Below, piece by piece: positions 50,864 to 61,654 of a stretch of DNA of 64,000 bases (within the stretch, counting starts at the first letter, position 1; each line of letters starts with the position of its first letter). A model generated the notes under the pieces. That model was not told the DNA's origin and did not search any database. It saw only the letters and a list, made by a program, of their open reading frames with translations. The stretch covers positions 378,467 to 442,466 of the forward strand of contig NZ_OZ060376.1 in NCBI RefSeq assembly GCF_964059025.1, written 5' to 3'. The position numbers were made by a program, and so were the translations under genes. This DNA comes from Buchnera aphidicola (Myzocallis carpini) (lineage in GTDB: Bacteria; Pseudomonadota; Gammaproteobacteria; Enterobacterales; Enterobacteriaceae).

Positions 50864-52120
50864 CTAATGACTTTCTTCTTCACTAATCCTATTAGTTATA
50901 TTGATACCAATCAATAAGATTGCAATAATAAAAAAAGAAATTCCCAACCAACTGCCTAAAGACCAAAAAAAACCACCAAAAGTACCTAAAATACTAGAAC
51001 CAAGATAATAACAACACAAATATAATGATGATGCCTGACCTTTAGCCACTTGAGAACGATGTCCAATCCAGCTACTTGCAACAGAATGTGCAGAAAAAAA
51101 ACCACTAGAAAAAATCATTAAACCCAATATGATAAAAATTAAATAATTCCATTGTGTTACTATAATACCCAAAATCATAATTAACAAAGAATAAATCAAT
51201 ACTTTTTTTCTACCATATTTTTTGATAAATTCACTCGCTTTTGGTGAACTATATGCACCAGTTAAATATACAATAGATATTAAACCTATTATTACTTGGT
51301 TTAAAGAAAAGGGTTGTATCATTAATCGATAACCAACATAATTAAATAAAGTCACAAAACTACCCATTAAAATAAATCCAATAATAAATAAAACAGGCAA
51401 TACTTCGTCATGTAATTGTATAAGAAAATTACCAAGAATTTTTTTTGGTTGTAAAGAAATACTACGAAAATTCTTTGAAGGAGGCAATAAACATACAAAT
51501 AATAACGATCCAATTAAAGATAGCATCCCAATAATAAATAACGATTTTCCCCAAGAACAATAATTCACTAAAACACTACTTAAAAATCTACCAGAAAAAC
51601 CACCAATTGTATTTCCACTAATATACAAACCAATTGCAAAAGGTAGTACATTAGGGTGTATTTCTTCACTCAAATATGTCATCGCAACTGCTGCTACACC
51701 ACTTAATGATAATCCAGTAAAAGTTCTAGTAACAATAATTTCTAACCAAGTGTGCATAGCAGAACATAAAATTGTTAATAATGTTGCTAATAATAACGAA
51801 GTACTCATGATCACCTTTCTTCCAAAAGTATCTGATAAAGAACCAGTAAATAACATACCAAAAGCCATGGAAGCAGTAGCAACTGATAAAGATAAACTAC
51901 TTTCAGCCGGTGTTAAATGAAATGTACTTGAAAATGTAGGTAAGATAGGTTGTACACAATATAAGATAGAAAAAGTCGCTAATCCAGCAGCAAACAATGC
52001 TAGAATTACTTTATTAAAAACTATAGTACCTTTTTGAATATATGTTTTCTCTTTATGAGAATTATTTATAATAATATTATTTTTACAATTCTTATATATA
52101 TTGTTATTACGATTTAACAA
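50864..52120 (-). CDS. ynfM: Major facilitator transporter YnfM
   Basis: Inner-membrane MFS transporter. 418 residues (E. coli YnfM 417). Twelve hydrophobic segments follow a hydrophilic N terminus of about 35 residues. Very close to YnfM: FAAGLATFSILYCVQPILP, the MFS motif FTGSLSDTFGRK, GLSLSGVAAVAMTYLSEEIHP, GSFVTLFNYVGYRLM, SSGFFSAHSVASSWIGHRSQ and KGQASSLYLCCYYLGSS. Substrate is not established; YnfM has been discussed as an amino acid or metabolite exporter candidate in Buchnera. One of two intact MFS genes here. Confidence 0.93.
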   Translation of the reverse strand: MLNRNNNIYKNCKNNIIINNSHKEKTYIQKGTIVFNKVILALFAAGLATFSILYCVQPILPTFSSTFHLTPAESSLSLSVATASMAFGMLFTGSLSDTFGRKVIMSTSLLLATLLTILCSAMHTWLEIIVTRTFTGLSLSGVAAVAMTYLSEEIHPNVLPFAIGLYISGNTIGGFSGRFLSSVLVNYCSWGKSLFIIGMLSLIGSLLFVCLLPPSKNFRSISLQPKKILGNFLIQLHDEVLPVLFIIGFILMGSFVTLFNYVGYRLMIQPFSLNQVIIGLISIVYLTGAYSSPKASEFIKKYGRKKVLIYSLLIMILGIIVTQWNYLIFIILGLMIFSSGFFSAHSVASSWIGHRSQVAKGQASSLYLCCYYLGSSILGTFGGFFWSLGSWLGISFFIIAILLIGINITNRISEEESH

Positions 52121-52234
52121 AATTGTCTCCTAAAAGATAAAATTTAACAAAATATAAAATATTGTATAGAATATACTATCACTTGCAATCTAAAATATTA
52201 AATATTATATAAAATAAAAATTCAAAAATAAAAA

Positions 52235-53083
52235 TCAAACTTTTATATAACCATCATATACATGTTCTGCAGGACCTGACATATATACAGAATGAGTATC
52301 ACCCATCCAAGAAATTTTTAAATTCCCACCAGAAAGTGTTACCACAACACTCGAAGATAAAATCTTTTGTAGAATACCAAACACAACAGAAGCACACGCT
52401 CCACTTCCACATGCTTGTGTTTCTCCTACACCTCGTTCATATACTCGTAGTATAATACTGTTAGGAGAAATAACTTCCATAAAATTAACATTTACACCAT
52501 CTGGAAAATCATTATAATTACTATTTATTATTTTTCCTATTTTTCCCACTGGATATTTTTTAATATTATGAACAACTATTATACAATGCGGATTACCAAT
52601 AAAAATATTTCCAAATTGTATAATCTGATTATTGATATTCAAAGTCTGTAAAGAAAAATTATCAATATGAAATTTTGGAATATTATGAATATTAAATTTT
52701 GGTTTACCCATATTTACAATAATTTCATTTTTATTAATTATTTTTATACAAATATCACTAGTATACGTTTTTACAAAAATTTTTTTTTTATTTGTTAATT
52801 TTTTTAAATATACAAAATATGCAAAACATCTTGCTCCATTTCCACATTGAAATACTTCAGATCCATCAGAATTAAAAATACGATAATAAAAATCATATTT
52901 TTTATTATTTGATTTTTCAACAAGAAGTAATTGATCAAACCCTATTCCAGTATTTCGATTAGATAATTTTTTTATCATTTTTATCGAAAATGTAACATTT
53001 TGATTTATATTATCTATAACAACAAAATCATTTCCTAATCCATGCATCTTTGAAAAATATATTTTTTTATTTATATTTATCAT
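52235..53083 (-). CDS. dapF: Diaminopimelate epimerase
   Basis: Converts LL- to meso-diaminopimelate, needed for lysine and peptidoglycan. 282 residues (274). PLP-independent, two catalytic cysteines: one in QCGNGARC and one in TQACGSGACAS. N-terminal FSKMHGLGNDFVVID is invariant. Divergent from cyaY; in E. coli these two are also neighbours (cyaY-yifL-dapF). Confidence 0.97.
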   Translation of the reverse strand: MININKKIYFSKMHGLGNDFVVIDNINQNVTFSIKMIKKLSNRNTGIGFDQLLLVEKSNNKKYDFYYRIFNSDGSEVFQCGNGARCFAYFVYLKKLTNKKKIFVKTYTSDICIKIINKNEIIVNMGKPKFNIHNIPKFHIDNFSLQTLNINNQIIQFGNIFIGNPHCIIVVHNIKKYPVGKIGKIINSNYNDFPDGVNVNFMEVISPNSIILRVYERGVGETQACGSGACASVVFGILQKILSSSVVVTLSGGNLKISWMGDTHSVYMSGPAEHVYDGYIKV

Positions 53084-53197
53084 ATTATCATCACTGACCT
53101 AACTATTCATTACATTAATAATATTACCACCAAAATTATATTTATCATTAATATAAAAAATCATTTAAATGAAATATTAATATTAGGGTATGAATAT

Positions 53198-53545
53198 ATG
53201 CGTGATCTTAAAAGTAAGTTTAATATTGTTTTTAATAAAACATTATTCATAATAGAGGAATATTTAGATACTTTTAATAACAAAAATGATATAGATTACG
53301 AAATTAATAATCAAATGATGACAATAACTTTTTCTAAAAAAAATAAAATTATTATTAGTAAACAAGAAATATATCAACAATTATGGTTAGCAACAAAATG
53401 CAATGGATATCATTTTAATTATATCAATAATAATTGGATTTGTAATCGAACTCGTAAAAATTTTTGGAATATTTTAGACGAGTCATTCTATATACAATCA
53501 AAAGAAAAAACTAATTTTTCAAAAAAATTTCTAAATATAATATAA
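53198..53545 (+). CDS. cyaY: Iron-binding protein CyaY (bacterial frataxin)
   Basis: Modulates IscS activity and iron supply in Fe-S assembly. 115 residues (106). Matches CyaY in layout: an acidic first helix (FIIEEYLDTFNNKNDIDYEINNQMM, with the acidic ridge thinned by Asn), strands ITFSKKNKIIISKQEIYQQLWLATKCNGYHFNY and WICNRTRKNF. The Trp and the QLWLA block are conserved. AGGG lies upstream of the ATG. Partner genes iscS/iscU are at 59966-61604. Confidence 0.9.
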   Translation: MRDLKSKFNIVFNKTLFIIEEYLDTFNNKNDIDYEINNQMMTITFSKKNKIIISKQEIYQQLWLATKCNGYHFNYINNNWICNRTRKNFWNILDESFYIQSKEKTNFSKKFLNII

Positions 53546-53592
53546 AAAATTTCAAAAAATAATAACATTTTTCAATATTTTTTAAAATATTT

Positions 53593-53666
53593 TCGGCGAA
53601 AGAGGATTTGAACCCCTGACCTACTGGTCCCAAACCAGTTGCGCTACCAAGCTGCGCTATTCGCCG
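53593..53666 (-). tRNA. proM: tRNA-Pro (anticodon TGG)
   Basis: 74 nt. Acceptor CGGCGAA with TTCGCCG, anticodon loop TTTGGGA with TGG, T arm GGGTTCAAATCC-type, discriminator A. Nearly identical to E. coli tRNA-Pro(TGG). Last of a three-tRNA minus-strand cluster (Arg-His-Pro). Confidence 0.95.
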
Positions 53667-53712
53667 AATCTTTGAAAAATGAATTTATTGATAATGGAAA
53701 ATACAAAATATG

Positions 53713-53786
53713 GGTGACTAATGGGGCTCGAACCCATGACATCTGGAACCACAATCCAGGACTCTACCAACTGAGCTATAGTCACC
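53713..53786 (-). tRNA. hisR: tRNA-His (anticodon GTG)
   Basis: 74 nt including the extra 5' G(-1), which pairs with C73, the identity element for HisRS. Acceptor GTGACTA with TAGTCAC, D arm AGCTCAGTTGGTAGAGT, anticodon loop TTGTGGT with GTG, T arm TGGGTTCGAGCCCCA. Matches E. coli hisR. 89 nt after tRNA-Arg and 46 nt before tRNA-Pro. Confidence 0.95.
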
Positions 53787-53875
53787 AAAATATTATAATA
53801 TAAAATACGAATTTTAATATAACATATTTTATGTATAGAGTAAATATTTTTTAACAAATATCTATAATTTATTTG

Positions 53876-53949
53876 TGCGCTCGACAGGATTTGAACCTGA
53901 GACCTCTACCTTCGGAGGGTAGCGCTCTATCCAACTGAGCTACGAGCGC
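53876..53949 (-). tRNA. argX: tRNA-Arg (anticodon CCG)
   Basis: 74 nt. Acceptor GCGCTCG with CGAGCGC, D arm AGCTCAGTTGGATAGAGC, anticodon loop CTCCGAA with CCG, T arm CAGGTTCAAATCCTG, discriminator A. Same as E. coli argX, first gene of argX-hisR-leuT-proM. It reads CGG, an extremely rare codon in such AT-rich genomes. Confidence 0.95.
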
Positions 53950-54002
53950 AAAATATTTGTATTATAAAAACATAAAATAATAACATTTATAATAAAAATA
54001 TT

Positions 54003-55262
54003 TTATGATCTTTTCATCATATTAAAAAAATCATGGTTTGTTTTAGTCATGGATAATTTATTAATTAAAAACTCCATAGCATCAATTTCATTCATAGGGT
54101 TAATAATTTTCCGTAAAACCCACATTTTTTTCAATTCATTGGAAGAAATTAACAATTCTTCTTTTCTAGTACCAGAACGACTGTAATCAATAGCTGGGAA
54201 AATACGTCTTTCTGCTATTTTTCTTGATAATAATAATTCCATATTTCCAGTACCTTTAAATTCTTCATAAATAACCTCATCCATTTTCGAACCTGTATCA
54301 ATTAAAGCAGTTGCAATAATCGTTAAACTACCCCCTTCTTCTACATTTCTAGCAGCTCCAAAAAAACGTTTCGGTCGATGTAATGCATTAGAATCTATTC
54401 CACCCGTTAATACTTTTCCAGAAGATGGAATAACAGTATTATATGCTCTTGCTAATCTAGTAATAGAATCTAATAAAATGATTACATCTTTTTTATGTTC
54501 TACTAATCGTTTTGCTTTTTCAAGAACCATTTCAGCCACTTGGATATGACGCATGGCCGGTTCATCAAAAGTAGATGCAATAACTTCTCCTGTTACCAAT
54601 CTTTGCATTTCAGTAACTTCTTCAGGTCGTTCATCAATTAATAACACTATTAAAATACATTCTGGATAATTATTCATAATACTTTTCGCGATACTTTGTA
54701 ACAACATAGTTTTTCCTGCTTTAGGAGGAGCTACAATTAATCCCCTTTGTCCCCTACCAATAGGTGTAGATAGATCTAATACACGTGTTGTTACATCTTC
54801 AGGAGATCCATTTCCTCTTTCCATTTTTAATCTAATATTAGTATGCAATGGAGTTAAATTTTCAAATAATATTTTGCTTCTAACATTTTCTGGTTTTTCA
54901 TAATTAATTGTCTTCACTTGTAATAAAGCAAAGTATCGCTCCCCTTCTTTTGGGGGACGAATTTTTCCCGAAATAGTATCTCCAGTTCTTAAATTCAATT
55001 TTCTAATTTGACTAGGAGAAACATATATGTCATCTGGACCAGCTAAATAAGAACTATCAGAAGACCGTAAAAAACCAAATCCATCTTGTAATATTTCTAA
55101 TACCCCGTCTCCAAAGATATCTTCTCCACTTTTTGAATGTTGCTTAAGAATAGTAAAGATGATATCTTGTTTACGCATACGAGCTAAATTTTCCAGTCCA
55201 ATATTATCGCCAAGTATAATTAATTCAGAAACTAACATATTTTTTAGTGTAGTAAGATTCAT
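54003..55262 (-). CDS. rho: Transcription termination factor Rho
   Basis: Hexameric RNA helicase for factor-dependent termination. 419 residues, the E. coli length with the same numbering. N-terminal RNA-binding OB fold ([28 protein letters not shown]), P-loop APPKAGKTM with Lys181 and Lys184, Q loop, R loop and the arginine region near [20 protein letters not shown]. Its survival fits a genome with few intrinsic terminators. Followed by the tRNA cluster on the same strand. Confidence 0.98.
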   Translation of the reverse strand: MNLTTLKNMLVSELIILGDNIGLENLARMRKQDIIFTILKQHSKSGEDIFGDGVLEILQDGFGFLRSSDSSYLAGPDDIYVSPSQIRKLNLRTGDTISGKIRPPKEGERYFALLQVKTINYEKPENVRSKILFENLTPLHTNIRLKMERGNGSPEDVTTRVLDLSTPIGRGQRGLIVAPPKAGKTMLLQSIAKSIMNNYPECILIVLLIDERPEEVTEMQRLVTGEVIASTFDEPAMRHIQVAEMVLEKAKRLVEHKKDVIILLDSITRLARAYNTVIPSSGKVLTGGIDSNALHRPKRFFGAARNVEEGGSLTIIATALIDTGSKMDEVIYEEFKGTGNMELLLSRKIAERRIFPAIDYSRSGTRKEELLISSNELKKMWVLRKIINPMNEIDAMEFLINKLSMTKTNHDFFNMMKRS

Positions 55263-55420
55263 AAAAATTATTTCTTAATAAAAATCTGAAATGAAATTTT
55301 AGAAATTATATCAAAAATTTTACAAATATAAAAATCTTCTAAAATAGAGTCATATTATCATGATAGTAACATTATATTTAAAAAATATCTAGAAATTTTC
55401 ATTAACTGAAAATACAAAAA

Positions 55421-55762
55421 TTATTCTAAATTTAAATGTAATGTAATCAATTTTTTAATCTCATTTTTAGAAATTAAACCAATATTTTTTGATATAACCT
55501 GTTTATTTTTAAATAATAATAGAGTTGGTATACTTTGTATTTCAAATTTAGTAGCAATCTCAGAACAATGATCAACATTAACTTTTGTAAAAATTATATT
55601 TTCATGATATTGTATTGCGATTTCTTCTAAAATTGGAAGTAATAGTTTACAAGGACTACACCATTCAGCCCAAAAATCTACAAAAACTGGTTTTTCTTCT
55701 TGAAGAACAATTTTTTTAAAATTTTTATTTGTTAAATTAATTATATAATTATTCGACATCAT
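55421..55762 (-). CDS. trxA: Thioredoxin (CSPC active site)
   Basis: Protein-disulfide reductant. 113 residues (E. coli 109; a second ATG one codon in is equally good). Typical fold: FVDFWAEWCSPCKLLLPILEEIA with active cysteines 35 and 38, the cis-Pro in QSIPTLLLFKN, and a C-terminal helix. The dipeptide between cysteines is Ser-Pro instead of Gly-Pro, which is unusual for TrxA. Neighbour of rho as in E. coli (rho-rhoL-trxA region). Confidence 0.93.
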   Translation of the reverse strand: MMSNNYIINLTNKNFKKIVLQEEKPVFVDFWAEWCSPCKLLLPILEEIAIQYHENIIFTKVNVDHCSEIATKFEIQSIPTLLLFKNKQVISKNIGLISKNEIKKLITLHLNLE

Positions 55763-56121
55763 ACATTCCCATAAATATTTTAAAAAAAATTTTCAATATT
55801 TTAAAGTAAAAATAATAATTACACTAATATGATCTTAATAAAATGATTTTATATAATAAAATTCAATATATAATTCATATGAAATAAATATATTATCTTA
55901 TAAAAATTATTAAAAAGTATTGTATATATTAAAAATGTTTTATCAAAATGGATTATATATATCTGATATAAATGGTATTTCATTGCTTCAATACAAAATA
56001 TATTATGAATAATATTTAACAATATTGCTCATATTAGCATATATGCTAATAATTTTTAAAAAAAATTTCTATAATATTATTATATCGCATGAATAGATTT
56101 TTAAATCTATATAATAAATTT
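55763..56121. other. Gene-free region between trxA and ilvC
   Basis: 359 bases without a gene. In other Buchnera and E. coli, rep lies in this neighbourhood (trxA-rep-ilvC), so I infer loss of the Rep helicase gene here. Nothing of its motifs is readable. It contains a 20-base perfect palindrome at 56032-56051. Confidence 0.55.
56032..56051. repeat. Perfect 20-bp palindrome downstream of ilvC
   Basis: TATTAGCATATATGCTAATA has two complementary 10-base arms with no spacer. It lies 71 nt after the ilvC stop and 270 nt before trxA. The tail on the ilvC strand is not U-rich, so it is not a standard terminator. As DNA it resembles a dimeric-protein binding site. Confidence 0.5.
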
Positions 56122-57594
56122 TTAACAACTGGAAATTTTTTTCATATTAATCATATATTTTCTTAGTTTCCTACCTACTATCTCAATTTTATGATTAGAA
56201 ATTTTTTCGTTTAATTTTTGTAATTTCACATTATCAATCACTTTATTTGGATATATACAACCAAGATCTTCCGATTTTATTGTTTTTAAAAAAGTCTTTA
56301 AAATAGGAATGGATTGGTTTGTAAATAAATAACTACCATATTCTGCAGTATCAGAAATCACTAAATTCATTTCATATAAACGTTTTCTGGAAATCGTATT
56401 TGCAATTAATGGCAATTCATGTAAAGATTCATAATATGCAGATTCTTCTTTAATTCCAGCAGAAACCATAATTTCGAAAGATAGTTCTACTCCAGCTTTT
56501 AATATTGCAACCATTAAAGTTCCACAATCAAAATAATTATTTTCATCAATTATCGCATGAGATACCGCAGCTTCTTCAAAAGAAGTATGTTGTATTTTTT
56601 TTCTCCATGCTAATAAATTACAATCTTTATTCTTCCAATCTACCATCATATCAGCTGAAAATTTTCCAGAAAGAATATCATCCATATGTTTTTGAAATAA
56701 AGGAGTAAAAATTTTTTTAATAGAATCAGATAATACACATGCTCGAAATTTAGCAGTATTAGATAACCGATGCAACATCAGTGTTATTCCACCATGCTTT
56801 AAAGCTTCTGTAATTACTTCCCAACCATTTTGTAATAGTTTTACTGCATAATCTTCTGTGTATCCATTAGATATTAAAGTATCATAAAGTACTATAGAAC
56901 TTGATTGTAATAATCCGCATAATATAGTTTGCTCTCCCATTAAATCTGATTTTACTTCAGCAATAAAAGAAGATTGTAAAACACCTGCATTGTGACTACC
57001 AATGGAATAAGCCCAAGCTTTTGCAATATTAAAACCGATTTGTAAAGGATCATTATCTTCGTGTACAGCAATTAAAGCAGGTACTCCAAAACCTCTTTTA
57101 TATTCTTCCCTGACTTCTGTTCCTGGACATTTTGGAGCCACCATAATCACAGTAATATCTTTTCTAATTTTTTCTCCCATTTCAACAATATTAAATCCAT
57201 GGGAATATCCTAATACTGCATTTTTTTTCATTAATGGCTGTATTGTTTGAATAACACTAGAATGTTGTTTATCAGGTGTTAAATTAATTACTACATCTGC
57301 TTCAGGAATTAATTGAGAATATTCTCCAAACGAAAAATTATAATCATTAACATTTTTCCAAGATTTATTTTTACTTAAGATACTTTCTTTTTTTAAAGCA
57401 TACGAAATATTTAAACCTGAATCACGCATATTTAAACCTTGGTTTAATCCCTGTGCACCACAACCTATAATAACTATTTTTTTATTTTTTAAAAAATGAA
57501 TAACATTATTAAATTCTTGTTTTTTTAAAAAAAAACATTTTTGTAATTGTGTTATTTGATTACGAAAATTCAATTTGTTAAAATAATTATCCAT
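56122..57594 (-). CDS. ilvC: Ketol-acid reductoisomerase (class II)
   Basis: NADPH- and Mg-dependent isomeroreduction of acetolactate and acetohydroxybutyrate in valine and isoleucine synthesis. 490 residues from the ATG giving [13 protein letters not shown] (E. coli 491); a GTG five codons earlier is in frame. Rossmann motif [51 protein letters not shown] and the duplicated C-terminal KARI domain of class II enzymes with [18 protein letters not shown]. Next to ilvD. Confidence 0.97.
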   Translation of the reverse strand: MDNYFNKLNFRNQITQLQKCFFLKKQEFNNVIHFLKNKKIVIIGCGAQGLNQGLNMRDSGLNISYALKKESILSKNKSWKNVNDYNFSFGEYSQLIPEADVVINLTPDKQHSSVIQTIQPLMKKNAVLGYSHGFNIVEMGEKIRKDITVIMVAPKCPGTEVREEYKRGFGVPALIAVHEDNDPLQIGFNIAKAWAYSIGSHNAGVLQSSFIAEVKSDLMGEQTILCGLLQSSSIVLYDTLISNGYTEDYAVKLLQNGWEVITEALKHGGITLMLHRLSNTAKFRACVLSDSIKKIFTPLFQKHMDDILSGKFSADMMVDWKNKDCNLLAWRKKIQHTSFEEAAVSHAIIDENNYFDCGTLMVAILKAGVELSFEIMVSAGIKEESAYYESLHELPLIANTISRKRLYEMNLVISDTAEYGSYLFTNQSIPILKTFLKTIKSEDLGCIYPNKVIDNVKLQKLNEKISNHKIEIVGRKLRKYMINMKKISSC

Positions 57595-57688
57595 ATTATT
57601 AATTTCCACTATTAAAAAATTGTATAATATTGATTATTTTTATTAGATATATTATGAAATATTAACAATAATTTTATCAAAATATATT

Positions 57689-59563
57689 TTATATAATATC
57701 TTTTTTATTATTAAACGCATGAATCATCTCTTTATTTCTGACAGCACCACGATCAGCACTAGTAGCAAACAACCCATACATTTTTAACGCTAAAGAAATA
57801 GACCTTGTTCTATTTTTTGGTTGATAAGAATTATCAACTTGTAACTCTTTTTTTTTGCGCAACATAATTTCTTGATCTGTGATTTTTACATGAATCATTC
57901 TTTTAGGAATATTAATATATATAATATCATTATTTTGAACTAAAGCAATTAATCCTCTATCTGCTGCTTCAGGAGAAATATGACCAATAGACAATCCTGA
58001 TGTACCTCCTGAAAAACGACCATCAGTAATTAATGCACATGATTTGTCTATTCCAACTGATTTTAAATATGTAGTAGGATACAACATTTCTTGCATTCCT
58101 GGTCCTCCTTTAGGACCTTCATACCTAATAACCACAACATCTCCAGAAACAATTTGATGATTTAATATAGCTGTAACAGCAGATTCTTGACTTTCAAAAA
58201 CCTTTGCAGGTCCTTCAAAAACCAATTGTTCTTTATCTAAACTAGCAGTTTTTATAATACATCCATCTTTTGCTAAATTACCATATAATACTGCTAATCC
58301 ACCATCCTTACTAAAAGAAAAATTTGCAGAACGAATACAACCAGATTTACGATTTTTATCTAACTGTAACCATCGAAACGATTGGGAATATGGTTTGGTA
58401 GTTTTCATACCCATAGGTCCCGCACAAAACATACTGATTATTTCTTTATCTTTAGTAATCATAATGTCATACTTTTGCAAAGTATCTTGTAAAGAAATAC
58501 CTAAAATATTTTTTATATGATTATGTACTAAACCAATTCTATTTAATTCTCCTAATATACCCATCACTCCTCCTGCACGATGTACATCCTCCATATGATA
58601 TAATGATGTACTAGGAGCTACTTTACATAAGTGTGGTGTACTTCTTGATAACTGATTAATATGATGCATACTAAAATCAATATTTCCTTCTTGTGCAGCA
58701 GCTAAAAGATGTAGTATAGTATTTGTTGAACCTCCCATAGCAATATCTAATCGCATAGCATTCTCAAAAGAAAATTGATTTGCAATATTTCTAGGTAAAA
58801 CATTTACATCATTATCTTCATAGTACTTTTTAGTTACTTGCACAATTAATTTTGCGGATTCGATAAATAGTTTTTTTCTATCAATATGTGTAGCTAACAA
58901 CGTTCCATTTCCTGGTAATGCCAATCCTATTGCTTCCATTAAACAATTCATAGAATTTGCTGTAAACATACCGGAACAAGAACCACAAGTCGGACATGCT
59001 GACTTTTCAATTTCGGATACAACATCATCTGTAATATTAGTATTCGCACTATAACTAATAGCATCTACTAAATTAATTTTATGTACACCTTGAATATTAT
59101 TTACTTTCCCGGCTTCCATAGGTCCGCCGGAAACGAAAACAGTTGGTATATTTAATCTTAAAGCAGCCATAAACATAGCCGGAGTAATTTTATCACAGTT
59201 GGAAATACATATCATTGCATCAACACAATGCGCATTAATCATATATTCAATAGAATCTGCAATTAATTCACGAGAAGGTAAAGAATATAACATTCCTCCA
59301 TGACCCATAGCAATTCCATCATCAATAGCAATAGTATTAAATTCTTTCGCAACAGCTTGATTTGATCGATGAATTTCATCTACAATCATTGTTCCTACTT
59401 GTTGTAAATGTATATGTCCTGGAACAAATTGAACAAAGGAATTGACAACTGCAATAATTGGTTTGTTAAAATCTTCATCTGTCATTCCAGTAGCACGCCA
59501 TAAAGATCTGGCTCCTGCCATATTTCGACCACTAGTACTTGTTTTAGAACGATATGTAGGCAT
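57689..59563 (-). CDS. ilvD: Dihydroxy-acid dehydratase
   Basis: Fe-S enzyme for the third step of valine/isoleucine synthesis. 624 residues from the ATG giving [19 protein letters not shown] (E. coli 616). The frame stays open 120 nt further upstream, but that hydrophobic stretch has no counterpart. Cluster/metal motifs [12 protein letters not shown] and [21 protein letters not shown], and the catalytic region [15 protein letters not shown]. Depends on the Isc proteins at 59966-62073. Confidence 0.97.
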   Translation of the reverse strand: MPTYRSKTSTSGRNMAGARSLWRATGMTDEDFNKPIIAVVNSFVQFVPGHIHLQQVGTMIVDEIHRSNQAVAKEFNTIAIDDGIAMGHGGMLYSLPSRELIADSIEYMINAHCVDAMICISNCDKITPAMFMAALRLNIPTVFVSGGPMEAGKVNNIQGVHKINLVDAISYSANTNITDDVVSEIEKSACPTCGSCSGMFTANSMNCLMEAIGLALPGNGTLLATHIDRKKLFIESAKLIVQVTKKYYEDNDVNVLPRNIANQFSFENAMRLDIAMGGSTNTILHLLAAAQEGNIDFSMHHINQLSRSTPHLCKVAPSTSLYHMEDVHRAGGVMGILGELNRIGLVHNHIKNILGISLQDTLQKYDIMITKDKEIISMFCAGPMGMKTTKPYSQSFRWLQLDKNRKSGCIRSANFSFSKDGGLAVLYGNLAKDGCIIKTASLDKEQLVFEGPAKVFESQESAVTAILNHQIVSGDVVVIRYEGPKGGPGMQEMLYPTTYLKSVGIDKSCALITDGRFSGGTSGLSIGHISPEAADRGLIALVQNNDIIYINIPKRMIHVKITDQEIMLRKKKELQVDNSYQPKNRTRSISLALKMYGLFATSADRGAVRNKEMIHAFNNKKDII

Positions 59564-59716
59564 GATATTAATCTCTAAAATCGTGGCTAAAATATAAAAG
59601 TACAATATAAAATTTAAAATATTGATCACTTCTATAATAATATTTATAAATGTTCTAATAAAAAATTTTATATAATATTTCAAATATCAATTGTCGTGTG
59701 AATATACTAAAATATA

Positions 59717-59790
59717 CAGGGATGGAGGGAATTGAACCCACAACTTTCGGTTTTGGAGACCGATACTCTACCAAATTGAGTTACATCCCT
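59717..59790 (-). tRNA. trpT: tRNA-Trp (anticodon CCA)
   Basis: 74 nt. Acceptor AGGGATG with CATCCCT, anticodon loop CTCCAAA with CCA (plus strand 59754-59756), discriminator G as required by TrpRS. D arm ACTCAATTTGGTAGAGT has one more base than E. coli. T arm GTGGGTTCAATTCCCTC. In E. coli trpT also lies near the ilv cluster, after rrnC. Confidence 0.94.
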
Positions 59791-59805
59791 TCTTCTAATA
59801 TAAAT

Positions 59806-59834
59806 ATTATACTGTAATAAATATATTTAGTCTA
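59806..59834 (-). promoter_or_regulatory. Candidate sigma-70 promoter of tRNA-Trp
   Basis: Minus strand: TAGACT (59829-59834, 4 of 6), 17-nt spacer, TATAAT (59806-59811, perfect). The predicted start is about 9 nt before the mature tRNA. Confidence 0.5.
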
Positions 59835-59965
59835 CTAGCAAATTATATACCACATACAAAACATATTTATAATATACTATCATATTTAAAAAAATTATTT
59901 AAAAAGATATCAATTCTTCAAAATCACAAAAATACATAATACGAATACAGTATTAAGGAAAAATA

Positions 59966-61183
59966 ATGATAAAATTTCCAATTTATTTAGATTATGCTGC
60001 AACTACTCCTACAGATCCTGAAGTAGTTCAAGAAATGGTAAAATATTTAACTATTGACGGTACATTTGGAAATTCAGCTTCTCGTTCACATCAATTTGGA
60101 TGGTTAGCAGAAGAAGCGGTAGATGTAGCAAGAGAACAAATTGCAAAATTAATTAACTGCGATTGTAGAGAAATTATTTTTACATCTGGAGCAACAGAAT
60201 CTAATAATTTAGCAATTAAAGGAATTTGTGATTACTATAATAATAAAGGTAATCATATTATTACAAGTAGTACAGAACATAAATCAGTACTAGATCCTTG
60301 TCAGTATCTTGAACAAAAAGGATTTGATGTTACTTATGTCAATCCAGAATGCAATGGAATTATTGATATTCAAAAAATACAATCCAGTATTAAAAAAAGT
60401 ACAATATTAATTTCTATTATGCATACTAATAATGAAACTGGTACCATACAAAATATTAATAAAATTTCTGAACTTTGTATTTCTAAAAATATCTTCTTTC
60501 ATGTAGATGCAACACAAAGTATCGGTAAAATACCCATCAATCTAAATAATATTCACATCGATTTAATGTCATTTTCAGCACATAAAATTTATGGCCCTAA
60601 AGGTATTGGGGTATTATATATTAAAAGAAAACCAAGAGTTCGATTATCTGCACAAATCCATGGAGGTAGTCAAGAAAGAGGAATGCGATCTGGTACATTA
60701 CCTGTACACCAAATTGTAGGTATGGGAAAAGCTTGTGAAATTGCTCAAAAAAATCTTTTTTATGAATCATTAAAAACTATAGAATTAAGAAGAAAATTAT
60801 GGATCGGTATTCAAAATATAGAAGAAATATATTTAAACACTAATTTGCAATATAGCGCACCACATATTTTAAATGTTAGTTTTAATTTTGTTGAAGGCGA
60901 ATCACTCATTATGGCACTAAAAAATTTAGCTGTTTCTTCTGGATCTGCCTGTACTTCATCTAGTTTAGAACCTTCCTATGTTTTACGTGCTTTAGGATTA
61001 AAAGATGAACTGGCACATAGTTCAATTAGATTTTCAATAGGAAGATTTACAACAGCAGAAGAAATTCAATATACAATTGATATGATTCATCAAGCAATAA
61101 AAAAACTACGAGAATTATCCCCGTTATGGGAAATGTTTAAATCAGGTATTGATTTGAATAAAGTCACATGGAAACATAATTAA
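59966..61183 (+). CDS. iscS: Cysteine desulfurase IscS
   Basis: PLP enzyme giving persulfide sulfur to IscU, TusA and other acceptors. 405 residues (404). PLP Lys207 in [24 protein letters not shown], and the mobile-loop catalytic Cys329 in [13 protein letters not shown]. The C terminus [17 protein letters not shown] is the IscU-binding end. First gene of a shortened isc operon without iscR in front. Also feeds the tusBCD relay. Confidence 0.97.
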   Translation: MIKFPIYLDYAATTPTDPEVVQEMVKYLTIDGTFGNSASRSHQFGWLAEEAVDVAREQIAKLINCDCREIIFTSGATESNNLAIKGICDYYNNKGNHIITSSTEHKSVLDPCQYLEQKGFDVTYVNPECNGIIDIQKIQSSIKKSTILISIMHTNNETGTIQNINKISELCISKNIFFHVDATQSIGKIPINLNNIHIDLMSFSAHKIYGPKGIGVLYIKRKPRVRLSAQIHGGSQERGMRSGTLPVHQIVGMGKACEIAQKNLFYESLKTIELRRKLWIGIQNIEEIYLNTNLQYSAPHILNVSFNFVEGESLIMALKNLAVSSGSACTSSSLEPSYVLRALGLKDELAHSSIRFSIGRFTTAEEIQYTIDMIHQAIKKLRELSPLWEMFKSGIDLNKVTWKHN

Positions 61184-61217
61184 ATAATTTCATTTTCCAC
61201 TTAAAAGGTATTGCACT

Positions 61218-61604
61218 ATGACATATAGTAAAAAAGTATTAGATCATTATGAAAATCCTCGTAATGTTGGATCTTTCCAAAATATTACATCTAAAAAAAT
61301 TGGAAATGGACTAGTAGGAGCCCCAGCATGCGGAGATGTTATGAAATTACAAATTAAAGTAAATAAAAAAGGCATTATTGAAGATGCGTGTTTTAAAACA
61401 TATGGTTGCGGTTCTGCTATTGCTTCAAGTTCCTTAATTACTGAATGGATTAAAGGAAAATCTATTCAAGAAGCAGAAAATATAAAAAATACTACTATTG
61501 CAGAAGAATTAGATCTACCTCCAGTAAAAATTCATTGCTCAATTCTAGCAGAAGAAGCTATTAAAGCTGCTATTGCTGATTATAAAAAAAAAATTAACAA
61601 ATAA
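61218..61604 (+). CDS. iscU: Fe-S cluster scaffold protein IscU
   Basis: Assembles [2Fe-2S]/[4Fe-4S] clusters. 128 residues, as in E. coli. Cluster ligands Cys38, Asp40, Cys64 and Cys107 are intact (GAPACGDVM, YGCGSAIASSS, IHCSI). The LPPVK motif recognised by the HscA chaperone is retained at 100-104, although hscB and hscA do not follow. iscA is missing as well; the next gene is fdx, 139 nt on. Confidence 0.97.
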   Translation: MTYSKKVLDHYENPRNVGSFQNITSKKIGNGLVGAPACGDVMKLQIKVNKKGIIEDACFKTYGCGSAIASSSLITEWIKGKSIQEAENIKNTTIAEELDLPPVKIHCSILAEEAIKAAIADYKKKINK

Positions 61605-61614
61605 TATTTTTAAA

Positions 61615-61654
61615 TATCCTGTTGTATTTAAAAATATTTAAATATATCAGGATA
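61615..61654 (+). terminator. Stem-loop between iscU and fdx
   Basis: TATCCTG (61615-61621) and CAGGATA (61648-61654) form a 7-bp stem; inside, TATTTAAA and TTTAAATA can pair further. It starts 11 nt after the iscU stop. The downstream tail is A/T mixed, so it may end or attenuate iscSU transcription ahead of fdx. Confidence 0.45.

Noticed and set aside
53657-53857. Small minus-strand reading frame containing QLVESW and GSSPISHP
   Set aside because: This is a translation through tRNA-His, a well-known annotation artefact.
59564-59683. N-terminal hydrophobic extension of IlvD that could be a membrane segment
   Set aside because: The family start MPTYRS is internal with its own upstream purine stretch, and the extension is plain AT-rich intergenic sequence.
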